A stretch of DNA of 64,000 bases from Cercis canadensis (taxonomy: Eukaryota > Streptophyta > Magnoliopsida > Fabales > Fabaceae): positions 157,244-221,243 of the forward strand of contig QAOA01005732.1 of the NCBI GenBank assembly GCA_003255065.1. Reading direction: 5' to 3'. The position numbers were made by a program, and so were the translations under genes. The notes beneath the pieces are model-generated. The model saw only the letters and a list, made by a program, of their open reading frames with translations. It ran no database searches and had not been told where the DNA came from. Positions 1-9,714 of the stretch are shown piece after piece (position 1 is the stretch's first letter; the number at the start of each line of letters is the position of its first letter).

Positions 1-78
1 ATCAATCACCTTGAACATTAGTGAATGCATATTAGTTCACACAGCTAGCTTTAACTAGAGACTAATAATAAAGTTTGT

Positions 79-1637
79 CACTAAAAATTAAACAAAAATG
101 AATGCTTTAAAAATGGGACACTTTAATAATTAAAAGATAATTTGACAAATGCTTCAAACATAGCTAAAAGTCTTAAATAGCAACATTTGTAACTGATACA
201 ATAAGATGTCAATCATTTGACTACAAATAAACAATATCATCTATTGGCAAAAATAAAATAAAAATAGAACATTTTACAAATTGAAAGATAATTTGACGGA
301 TATTTCAATCCGTAGCTAAATGTCTTAAATAGCAACGGATTTGTAAACAATGTTGTAAGATATTTGAAATTTAGCTATGAATATACAATAACTAATGGGA
401 ATCAAGGCAAGACTACACTAAGCGACCTTTTGCACATTTGTGGAGCTCCGATCACCTGAGCTCGAGCCAAGAAGATGCAAGAGAGCTTGAATGACTTCAT
501 AGCAAAGGTTTGGACCCAAGAGACAAGTCAAGAAGCAAAGAATGAAGTTGGGAGATTTTTGTACTCAATTAGAGCATTGGAAGGCTCATTTGGTGGAGTA
601 GGACAACTTCAAGGCACCCCAACCCTCTTTCCCTATTGCCCCAGTGCTCTAGAGCAGCTAAAGGAACACTCTCATAGAGACAGGGTGCCCTAGCATCTGG
701 ACCATTCAGCATGCACGATCTGTTTGTTCTTTCAGAGTTGGGCATTGTTTCCTTGTTTATTTGGGCCCATTTTAGTGTCACTAAACATATTTTTTTACCC
801 TTTTTAGTATTGGACCTTTCATTAGGTGTTTAGGTTATTTTAATTGGGTTTAGATTTTACCCAATTAGGTAAATTATGGTTGTGTTGTTTAAAGGGAGGT
901 CATTGCTCTTGTCATGGTCAAAATACACATTTGAGTAAAAGTTAAGAGTTTTCTCCTACCTTAGTTCTTTGAAGAACTTATTGAACTTATCAAGAACCCT
1001 AGGTTCTTGTGGCGTTCCCCGGCTTATCACTCTCCCTTTTTCCCGTCTAGAGTGTGATGCTTTATCCATTATTTTTCTTTTATTGATTTGTGCGTTTCTG
1101 AAAACTTGAACATGATTGGACGATTCTCATATTCTCGGGCAATTGAATCTCTACCATTTGGGACAAACCCATAGAGGTTTGCATCAATAACACCCCTTGG
1201 CAAAAAAAAAAAGTGACACTTTAAAGATTAAAAAATAATCTGATAGATGCTTCAAACCGTAGCTAAAAGTGTTAAATAGCAATGAATATTTAACCATTGC
1301 TATAAAAGGTCTACCATTTAACAACAAATTGATAATAAAATCCGTCAGAAAAGGTCAAAGGTAAACGAAACACTTTAAGAAATTTAGGAAGATGCTTCAA
1401 ATAGTAGGTAAAAGTCTTCTACGCCAATGGGTTTGTATTAGATGCCATAAAGATTCATCATTTAACAACGGATTAACAATGAAATCCATCGATAAATATA
1501 AATGACAAAATAATATTTTATATAATCAAAATAAAATATGACAGATTCTTCCAATTGTAGCAAAAGGTCTTCTATAGCAACAATTTTATAAATCGTAAAG
1601 ACATGTGTCTGTCGCTATATGTAACTTTTTTTTAGTG
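79..1637. mobile_element. CACTA-like non-autonomous element with subterminal repeats, split by a solo LTR
   Basis: The left edge reads CACTAAAAA (79-87) and the right edge ends TTTTTTTTTAGTG (1625-1637), a short CACTA-type terminal inverted repeat. Inside are five diverged copies of a subterminal motif resembling 'gtagctaaaagtcttaaat' near 149, 301, 1249, 1394 and 1549, which is the usual architecture of CACTA ends. No transposase can be read. The 3-bp flanks (tgt and cat) do not match, so the exact ends are uncertain. A solo LTR sits inside at 393-1186. Confidence 0.5.
393..1186 (+). repeat. Solo LTR (copy A) with 5-bp target-site duplication
   Basis: The 5-bp direct repeat ATAAC flanks this block exactly (388-392 and 1187-1191). 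The block aligns with the LTR at 27130-27962 from its TAATGGG/TAGTGGG start to its ...CATCA end, including a shared stretch around 'gtggcgttcccc'. No internal retrotransposon sequence follows, so it is a solo LTR left by LTR-LTR recombination. An open segment at 475-693 resembles the 'RARAK(R)MQE.LN' tail found near the 3' end of some plant gypsy polyproteins. Confidence 0.75.
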
Positions 1638-1689
1638 CATATCTCTAATTTTCTCTAACATATTATTATTATTTGTATTTTATTTCTAT

Positions 1690-1830
1690 TTTTGTAGGCT
1701 TGGGAATAACATTTTTGGTTATATAGTAATGGGAAGGTTTGGTAAATTAGAGAATACAACTTCAAACTTTCTTGTGGCCACAAAAACAATCTCAACCCTC
1801 CCTTTTGGATGCATTCAAAGGGTTAGTTTG
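1690..1830. repeat. Dispersed repeat, partner of 6195-6330
   Basis: About 115 bases around 'cttgtggccacaaaaacaa' and 'ttggatgcattcaa' recur in direct orientation at 6220-6335 at roughly 85% identity by eye. The block has no convincing coding potential. It may be the remnant of a local duplication that included the upstream flank of the RNase T2 pseudogene. Confidence 0.6.
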
Positions 1831-1837
1831 AAATGGT

Positions 1838-2685
1838 TTCTATTTTTCATTTTTCTTTTTTACCGTGTTATTGTTGTATTAGTTTGATTTTGGATGGATT
1901 ACATTTCATTTATCTAGAAAGCTATAATAATGGATTTATGATTTTTACGTATTACTACATTTTGTTTCATTTTATTGAAGTATCATTATTGAAAAATATA
2001 ATATATAACAGCAAGAGCAAAACAAACTTAGGTGAGCTTGATTCTGTAGCTAACCATATTAAGATATTTCACATGATTTCTTTGTGTATGTATATATTTT
2101 CTTTTGGAAGTTCCTAGTTACTCTCTGAATGCAACATTGTAAATTGTTGTACAAGACTTCCATATGATTGAACTTAGTAAACTTAAGACTTTAATAATTT
2201 CGTATACACCTAGAGCCTTATGATTGTCCTTTAGAGGAGAATGTAGAAAAGAAAAATAACAAAAACAAGACTTCATTTGTTCAACAAGATAGGCCAGATA
2301 ATCACTAATAAAACAGAAAAGAAAATAGAACAGCTTATGAAGATACAAATTCTAATGTTAGATATTGTTATAGTTAATTTCTAGTTTTTGATATATAAGC
2401 ATGCATCCCTGTATATTATATCTTTTTCTTTTGGGTATACAAAGGAACAGCTAATTTTTTATTTTTGATATATAAAGTTATAAACATGCATAACTTCAGG
2501 TCATTGCCACAAATTAAGTTAGGTCTTGATTTGATGTCATTCTACTAACCTAAAATATAGTTTTTTGGTCATATATTATTCGTCATTATCCTCAGTCATT
2601 CCTATTTTATTTGGATGCATTTTGTATGTCTACAAATTTTTGTGAACTTTATTTTGGTGACGGAGTCAATTGAGGATTGATTACT
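1838..2685. other. AT-rich intergenic stretch, nothing recognised
   Basis: Short open frames occur on both strands, but none has recognisable motifs or splice structure. Confidence 0.5.
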
Positions 2686-2689
2686 GTTG

Positions 2690-3380
2690 ATGATTGGATT
2701 GTTTGAACCGAGCTTGATAGGCGAGGTAGTTCCACTAAGTCAAACTCAGTCAAAGATCAAGATGACCCTCTAAAGCTTAAGTTAGCAAAGTACACAAACA
2801 AGTAAAGTGAAGTATTTAGTTAAAGTCCAGAAAGAGTTACTCTTAGCTTGTACTTTCTAGTGTTTATAGGTTCAGAGAAGGTTCTTGGTGAGTGACGTAA
2901 GCCTAAGAATGATGGTGCCTTGGTGAATGGGTTCTGTACTTGGATCATGTGGATTTAAGGGGCAAGGTCAACCAACTATTGGGCTCTGGTATTTTTGGAG
3001 TAGGCCAAACTAGATGTTTGGGATTGGTATTCATCACTTGAACCCTGTGGTCGTGGGTTCGAGCTTGGTTCAAGAGGCAAGGTACCAGCACTAAGTCAAA
3101 CTCGGTCGAAGACCGAGATGACTCTCTAAATCTTAAGTTAGCAAAGTACATAGACTTAGACAAGTAAAGTGAAGTATTTAGTTGAAGTCCTAAAAAAGTT
3201 ACCTTTAGCGCTTGTACTTTCTAGTATTTATTGTAGGTGCTGAGAAGGTTCTTGATAGAGTGGCGTAAGCTCGAGAATGGTGGTGTCTTGGTGAATGGGT
3301 TCCATACTTGAATCATATGAATCTAATGGGGTAGGGTCAACCTGCTACTTGGGTCCAGTATTCATGAAGTAAGCCAAACT
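2690..3380 (-). repeat. Two tandem LTR-like repeat units of about 310 bp
   Basis: Two similar units (about 2695-3000 and 3050-3385) share 'actaagtcaaactc', 'aagtaaagtgaagtattta', 'tgtactttctagt' and 'ttggtgaatgggttc'. Read on the minus strand, each has a TATA-like CCTATAAACACTAG or equivalent followed by a leader, which resembles the promoter and R-U5 part of an LTR. A related sequence lies at 63780-64000. No coding sequence is attached. Confidence 0.45.
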
Positions 3381-3389
3381 GGATATTTG

Positions 3390-4435
3390 GGCTTTGTATT
3401 CATCAGTTGTAGTGGCAATTATTTCTCCTATTATTCTTGAGGTGAGAGGTAACTCCTTGATCTTACTAGGAATGTTAGTAGGATTGAAGAAGAAAAATCT
3501 CCAATATCATTATGTGAGTCAATTTTCTGTGACTACTTTGGGGAAAAAAAAAATGATGACAAAATAGATTGAGCTTCAATTGTAGTGATAATTATCATAT
3601 CCAAGAAAATGTAGTGATATTTATTTTTTCCATCCATAGTCTTGGGCTAATTTTTTCAGATTTTTTTTGTAAGTGTTGGTGAGATCTGACATTTGAAATT
3701 AAGAAGTTATTTTTTATCACTAAAAACAGGAGTAAATTCTTATAGCATCAAGTTTACAATGATGATGGATTAAAATTCTACCAATACTTTGTTAAAAGAT
3801 GAACTTTTTTTGGTAGTAGTCAAGAAATGAATTTTGAACCACCATTTGTAAGTCAAGTTTCAATAAGGGATTACTTTTTTTTCCCATAAAATATGAAATG
3901 GTTAGGCCATAAAAGTGTTGTGTTATACAACATACCAATTAAAAAAGTGGATTGCAATTAATATGTCACAGTGTATAGAGTTTTACACTCGCAGAGTGTA
4001 AGAATTACACTATAAATATAATATATAGGTTATAGTGTAATATATAGGTTTGATTCTTATGATTAGTATTCCTCCTTCGGTAGATAATTTATAAGTATTA
4101 CTATAAGCCCTCACTAAGGCCTGTAGTATGTCTTAGCCTAGGGATGAAGTTGCCTCCCCTCACCTTAAACTTTTCTTGTAGCAAAAAAAATACTAAATAT
4201 ATTACTTCAATTCACCATGTTATTCCTTGAATTGGATATGTAGAATGTCGTCCGCCACATTAATTAGAGATTGGGAGCCTAGTCCTCATCTCCTTAAATT
4301 CTAGGAAACACAAAATCGAAAAGATTACAAAAGTAAAGATTAAAAAGTGATTATATATTTTGGCTCAAATTAATAAAAAAAAAAAAAAGAAATAGAGGAA
4401 GCCAATAAAAAAGAAGAAAACAAAATGCAGTAAAA
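3390..4435. other. AT-rich intergenic stretch, nothing recognised
   Basis: Contains simple A/T runs and a small perfect palindrome (ttacactcgcagagtgtaa, about 3986-4004). No gene is seen. Confidence 0.45.
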
Positions 4436-4439
4436 AAAA

Positions 4440-5906
4440 TAAACTTACAAAGAGGATTAGGAAATATAGGTTTTTGATAAAGACAATGATATTGTCGAAG
4501 GAAACAATCCATCATTGTTTTTCCATCTACTTCAATACAAAGTTGAACTGCAAAGAGTTGAATATTGTTCAAGGTATCATTCCAACAATATATTTTTGGT
4601 TTATATTTTATGACATCCCAAATAGCTGTTAGTATTCTTGTACCAAAATAGACTGTTCCATTTGGTTTAACATCTGAAAATGAAAACCACAATAACTAAT
4701 AGTACTTGTATATATATAAGTTAATTATTTATAAGAAAAAAATAATTTAGGCTTAAACGTAGTTTTAATCCCTCTATTTTAAAAATTTTTAATTTCAATA
4801 AAATGTATCTTTGGTTAATTAATTGTAGCAATCTAATCCCTTCCTTTGCAACCTTCATCGACCTCAGGAGGATTCTACTAAAATTAAAAGATTTGATGCC
4901 ACGACACTTGCAAGTAATGATGGGACAAGAACATGGAAACATATGAACACATGCACCATGTGTAATATTGTCATGTCATAACTGCATCATCAAATTTTTG
5001 TCATGTCAGTAATAGAGGAGTAATTGTCAAGAAATGGCCTAAATTACTCTATTCTAAAAATCATAGGAAGAACAATGTTGCAATTAATATTAAGACAATC
5101 AAATTGAAACTTTTTGAAAACTTGAGAAGTCAAAATATACTAAGACCAATAATTTAATATTAAAGAAACCTATACCACCCAACTTTATTTGCATCCATTA
5201 TTGTAGATAAGTTGAGAATATATAGAAATTGTTAACAACAAATCTATTCAACTACGAAAGTTTGTGATTAAAATTAGGAGTACCTTGTGAAAGCAACATT
5301 TGAAGCGGATCATATATTTTAGCAAATTCAATTGCCATTTGGAAATATTGTTTTGGTGAGAACTTGTTGGAAGAGTAGCTGCTGTTTTTTCCACTGGAAA
5401 TGCCAAAATATTTTGCTTAATTCCCAATTGTTTCCAGCTTTTAGTTGTGGCCAATAAGTAAGTAGATCAGCCCTGAGTTCATCAAACTACAATGCGTACA
5501 ACAACAAAAAAAAATTATTTATTATCTTGGGCAAACAAATAATATCCAAATATGCTTAATTACATGAAAAGTTTGCAACAAAGGAGTAACTAATGACCAT
5601 CTCATCTGTTGGCTGATCCTTTGCTTCACAATATACGACTGATTTCTTGTTTATTGTTGGCCATTGTCCATGAATGACAAAAAGTGGCTGGCATTGATTT
5701 ATTGGGGTCTACCTGCACAAAGAGTTTGGCCATAGTAATACTAGTTGTAAATGATTGAAGCCTGGTGGTTGCTGATTACTAGAAGGAGGAGTAGCTGGTG
5801 GCAGCACTATAGGAGCAGTAGTTGGTGGATGTTTCTTCAATGGTGGTGTTTTTTTATATATCATCCATAAGAAAACCAGATGGTACAAATTCTTTAAAGT
5901 AACCAT
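4440..5906 (-). pseudogene. RNase T2 / S-like ribonuclease pseudogene (3 exons)
   Basis: Minus-strand remains of a secreted T2 ribonuclease, an endoribonuclease family that includes S-RNases and stress or nutritional S-like RNases. Exon 1 (about 5906-5590) has a short hydrophobic start, a proline-rich linker, then GFNHLQLVLLWPNSLC and FVIHGQWP, the first catalytic motif with its histidine. Exon 2 (about 5487-5283) begins after a TTGTAG acceptor with FDELRADLLTYWPQL and carries FWHFQW, the second catalytic region. Exon 3 (4674 to about 4440) follows a TTTTCAG acceptor and ends with the conserved cysteine pattern (IYCWND ... LCIEVDGK ... DC). Breaks: an in-frame TAG at 5709-5711, probably from CAG, and a frameshift just after FWHFQWKK that destroys the KHG part of motif II. 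A TATA-like ATTATAAATAG lies about 50 bases upstream of the ATG. Whether the ancestor belonged to the self-incompatibility lineage cannot be judged from this copy. Confidence 0.8.
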
Positions 5907-6194
5907 TAGTTAGTCCTTGATAGTACACACAAAAGAACAATACATGGAGGCTATTTATAATAGCCATTACAGTACTTCTTCATTGTTTTAACACAAGAAA
6001 GAGCAATGCATGGCTTTGTTTGGATCTTATGTACATGAACAACTAATTGCATTTATGTTTATTCATGATCCCAAGTGAGCTTTTTGTCTTAAATATATTG
6101 AGTGAAAAAGGTATGGTCTTATCAAAATATAGAGCCAAATTTGACCTTTGAGTGTTTCAATGAGCTAAAAGTACAGTAGATAATTTATTTTTTA

Positions 6195-6335
6195 GCCATG
6201 AAACCTATAGTGTTTTGGTTATATAGTGATGGAAAGGTTTTGTAAATTAGAGAGTGCAACTTCAAACTTTCTTGTGGCCACAAAAACAAGCTCAAACAAC
6301 CCTTTGGATGCATTCAAGGGTTTGGTTTGGAATTT
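6195..6335. repeat. Dispersed repeat, partner of 1690-1830
   Basis: Direct copy of the block at 1690-1830, sharing 'caacttcaaactttcttgtg' and neighbouring bases. It lies upstream of the RNase T2 pseudogene (minus strand). A 66-codon open frame here is not convincing as a gene. Confidence 0.6.
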
Positions 6336-6539
6336 TTCCTTATGCAATTATAGTAATGGAGCCAAATTTTCAAGCAAAAAAAAAATTGGATCCAAATTTT
6401 CCAAAAAGGTAGCCAGTGCTAAGTGATTTAGAAATTAGTATATATCCTAAGTTTGATATATGTCAAATCACTAACTTTTTTTTGTTTTAATAGACATATA
6501 TGTCACCAGTTGATGTGTAATATATGTACATAACAAACT

Positions 6540-8080
6540 TAAGTCCTGATGATTGTTAAATTAAGTTAAAGTATCTAATTGAACTGATGCTACAATCATT
6601 CTAGGCAAGTGCACCTATCATTTTATAGTATAGCTTAATTGAGTATGGATATCGTTCCCACGAGGACTATAGCTATTAGTACTAATCCTTTCTCTATTAT
6701 CTAATCTCTAATTTTGTGGCTAAACTAATGAACTTCTTAATTAAACTAACAGAAGCAAGAAAAGAAAGCAAATAACAATGAACTCTAAAGGATTATCAAT
6801 TAGATAGAAAAACCTAGATAAGAATCCCCCCAGAATTTAGCTTTGCACCTCCATCCTTAACTCAATGATCACCTTTTCTTGCTTAGACTAATGGAATTCC
6901 TGAATTATGTCCTATTCTTTCTCAAGCAATATGACAACTAATACTAGGTTGATTGATTGAAATCTCTTCCTAATCAACACTCCCAGAAATGCATTAGTTT
7001 GTATTTTGTGAATTCCCAATATTAAGGTTAATCCTAACTAGAAGACTTATGTGATCCTATCTCTAGGATTCCATGCAAATCTCATTGCCGATAAGTGATC
7101 TGCTCAATTTACGATTTCTCAATCTATAAGCTGAAATCTGGTATTAAACTAATAGCATGCTTTATTAATTCAATGAAAAATAAGAATCATAGACAATTCT
7201 AAGAAGGGAAAGATGTAATTCTCATTGAATTAAAAGGAGAAGAATACAAATTTAACTCTAGGGTTCATCCTATCTAGACTTTTATAATTTAGCTCATGAT
7301 AGTAATAAGAACTGCACTAAAAGAATACATAGAAGAAGGAAAAGATTAAGGAGAGCTCATTCTCATGAATTCCTTGAAAGGTTAGGTCCTCTATGATATC
7401 CAAGAGCTCGCTCTAGTTCTTCGCAGAAGCCTTCAAAGTTTGATTGTCGTCTCTCTTCCAACTCTGATGGTATTCCCCTCTTTTTCCCCCCTAAGGTTCA
7501 TTAATATAGTGTTCAGAACCTTGGGGTTGACCTTTAATTATTCGAACACGGGCTAGACCCAAGCCATGTTCACTTATGGGACTAGGCGTGTCACTTAAAT
7601 GAAATTCTGGACTACAGACACGACCTCAGACACGGTAGTGTCTCTTCAACTTCAGGGCTTGTTCATCTCAACATGGCTCGTGCTTTTCTAGCTAAAGGCG
7701 TGTTCACTTAGCGTGTTACTTCAGGGTGGTTTATGGCTAACTAACACGGCATCCAACACAGTCGTGTCCTTTAACAATCATGGTCTTGTTCTTCAACAAG
7801 TTGTGTAGGTACTTTTGAAACCTTGACATGGGCACACCCATGGCTATGTGCATAGCCGTGTCCCTTGTCTGAACTTCATACTTCACTGTTTTCTCTACAT
7901 TTTGCTCCAGAAATTCCTCAAAATCATTCATTTTACTTGAACAACAATAATATTACCTATTAACAAAAATACAGGGATTAAATACCATATTTAAGCAAAT
8001 TTACTCAAATGTAGGTAAGAATGCAACAACAAAGCATGAAACTTATAGCCAAAATAAGCAAATATCAAGTCCAATGTGAT
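6540..8080. repeat. Non-coding repeat debris, probably retroelement-derived
   Basis: The phrase 'gatatcgttcccacgagga' near 6645 and repeated cacg/cgtg-rich phrases (acacggcatcc, gtcgtgtcc, at 7550-7870) are typical of plant retrotransposon leaders and LTRs. No reading frame with homology is visible and no matching second end was found. Confidence 0.3.
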
Positions 8081-8301
8081 AGTTTCCTAACTAAATGAAA
8101 TGTAATCCCTCCAAAAAAGCAAAACATTACCATACACTAGAAAAGATGAATAATAGAATCCAAAAGGGAGGTTTGAACGTTTCTTTTCTTTTGACAAAAA
8201 TTTAAACTTGCATTTTATAATTTGCAAAAGCTTCTCACCACTGCATAGCTTTTTGTTTTTTGTTACAAAAAGTTTAGGCTGAGAGAAGATTAACTCATTC
8301 C

Positions 8302-8450
8302 AAGGCCAAGGCATGTCACAGGCCTCAGTGATGTCTTACACTGGTACTTATAGATTGGTTACCCAAGGGGGATGGCTCACAATGGGATTCGAACCAAGGC
8401 TTTACAGCGAAGTAGTTCAATCATTACTAGTTGAATCAACCCCCAATGGC
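8302..8450 (-). repeat. Possible second tRNA-like SINE fragment
   Basis: On the minus strand GGTTCGAATCCC (8379-8390 on the plus strand) matches the pol III box B consensus. A weak box A-like CTAGTAATGATTG lies upstream. There is no clear poly(A) tail or target duplication, so this is tentative. Confidence 0.3.
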
Positions 8451-8603
8451 TCACCACTATATAGCTTAAATATGATGGTCTAGGTCCTTTTTCTTTTTTG
8501 ATGTTTGACCATATGGCCGAAAAAAGAAACATGTGGCTGTAGTTTTAAATCATTGAAAATTCAAAGGTAAAATATGAAAAGAATGATAGACTTAATCTTG
8601 TTC

Positions 8604-8763
8604 TTTTTTTTTTTTTTTTTTTTTTTTTCCAGTGGAGGCTACATAACAGGAGTAGACTATACCCTCCCAAAATTGCATCCCACCCATACTCAATAAAATT
8701 TGAACCCAATACCTCTTTCGTGAAGAATCAAGTGCTCAACCACTAGAGTGTTTCCTTGGTGAC
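8604..8763 (-). mobile_element. tRNA-derived SINE with poly(A) tail and target-site duplication
   Basis: On the minus strand the head carries a box A-like TAGTGGTTGAGCA (about 8733-8745) and a box B-like GGGTTCAAATT (about 8697-8707), the internal pol III promoter of tRNA-derived SINEs. The tail is a run of more than 20 T on the plus strand (8604-8629). A 15-bp direct repeat flanks it, gacttaatcttgttc (8589-8603) and gacctaatcttcttc (8764-8778), matching at 13 of 15 positions. Confidence 0.7.
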
Positions 8764-8814
8764 GACCTAATCTTCTTCTAATTGCATTCTCTTCATATTA
8801 ATTTTAGAGAAAAA

Positions 8815-9000
8815 TTTAATTCACGACCTTCAACTTTAGTAAATGTGCAGTTTGGTCCCTAAACTTTAAAAAGGTACAAAATGCTCCATAAACTTTACAA
8901 ACCGTGCGAATGGACCCTTTTGAGTAACGCCCGTCCAAAAATGAATAGAATTAAACATGTGCTAGTCACGTGATCTCATTTAACTGCTAACTAACATTGA
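8815..9000. repeat. Lone MULE-type terminal repeat
   Basis: The phrases 'gtttggtccctaaacttta', 'acaaaatgctccataaac' and the CACGTG-containing interior resemble long MULE terminal inverted repeats ('...agttttggtcccc...') such as those at 31603 and 32682. The inverted partner is not visible, perhaps lost when the gypsy element at 9715 inserted or rearranged. Confidence 0.35.
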
Positions 9001-9009
9001 AAATGGCTT

Positions 9010-9714
9010 TTTAATTATAATCAAGGAATTAAAAGGATGCAAGAATAGGGTAAATAATGCCAACATCACTTCATCTTCTCTACGTAGAACGTAGAATTGC
9101 TTCTTCTTTTTTCTATGTTCTATGCATCTTTTCTTTTCTTCTGGTTTCTATTTTGCAACAAGTTTATGAATTGAGAGTTGAAATTGGGTTTTGGAAGGGA
9201 AATTTTTAAAAATCTCACAAGTCATTGGTTTGGTCTTGAAGAACACAAGTCTGATGCTTTGAAGCTCCATCTGTGGTAGATGCAATTTGCAAGTCGCAAG
9301 GGGTTTGGGGGTGCAGCAGTGGTTAACGATGGCTTTGTGACCAGACACACACGACACCTACTTCAATTTACTCTTGAGGATTAATGGGTTTTGTTGGGTT
9401 TTTGAGATTTTGACATATTTGTTTTCCCTTTTTGATTTTCATTGAAATTTTCCCTTTTCCCAATTTCGTTTTCCCATTCTGTTATGAGGAATCCCGTAAT
9501 TGGATAAAGCATGAAAATTATCAGTTTTTTGCACATTTAGGTCAGTGGGTGGAGAAGGAGAAGGGTATTCGATTTTCCTGGAGAAGAACAAACCAAAAAA
9601 AAAATCCCTTGCCTTGCACATACAGAGAGATAGAGAAGAAGAGGATTGAAAATGAGGGAGTACTTTCATTTCTCAATTCTTTGGGTGTTTAACACATGAA
9701 AGAGCAATGCATGC
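9010..9714. other. Unassigned stretch between a MULE-type end and the Ogre LTR
   Basis: An 86-codon plus-strand frame (9432-9692) and a 69-codon minus-strand frame (9148-9357) are open but unrecognised. The last 26 bases before the LTR (tttaacacatgaaagagcaatgcatg) nearly repeat 5989-6014. Confidence 0.3.

Noticed and set aside
79..1637. A 3-bp target duplication for the CACTA-like element
   Set aside because: Flanks tgt and cat do not match, so ends are kept approximate.
8370..8400. A tRNA gene suggested by GGTTCGAATCC
   Set aside because: No cloverleaf or anticodon arm can be drawn; at most a SINE box B.
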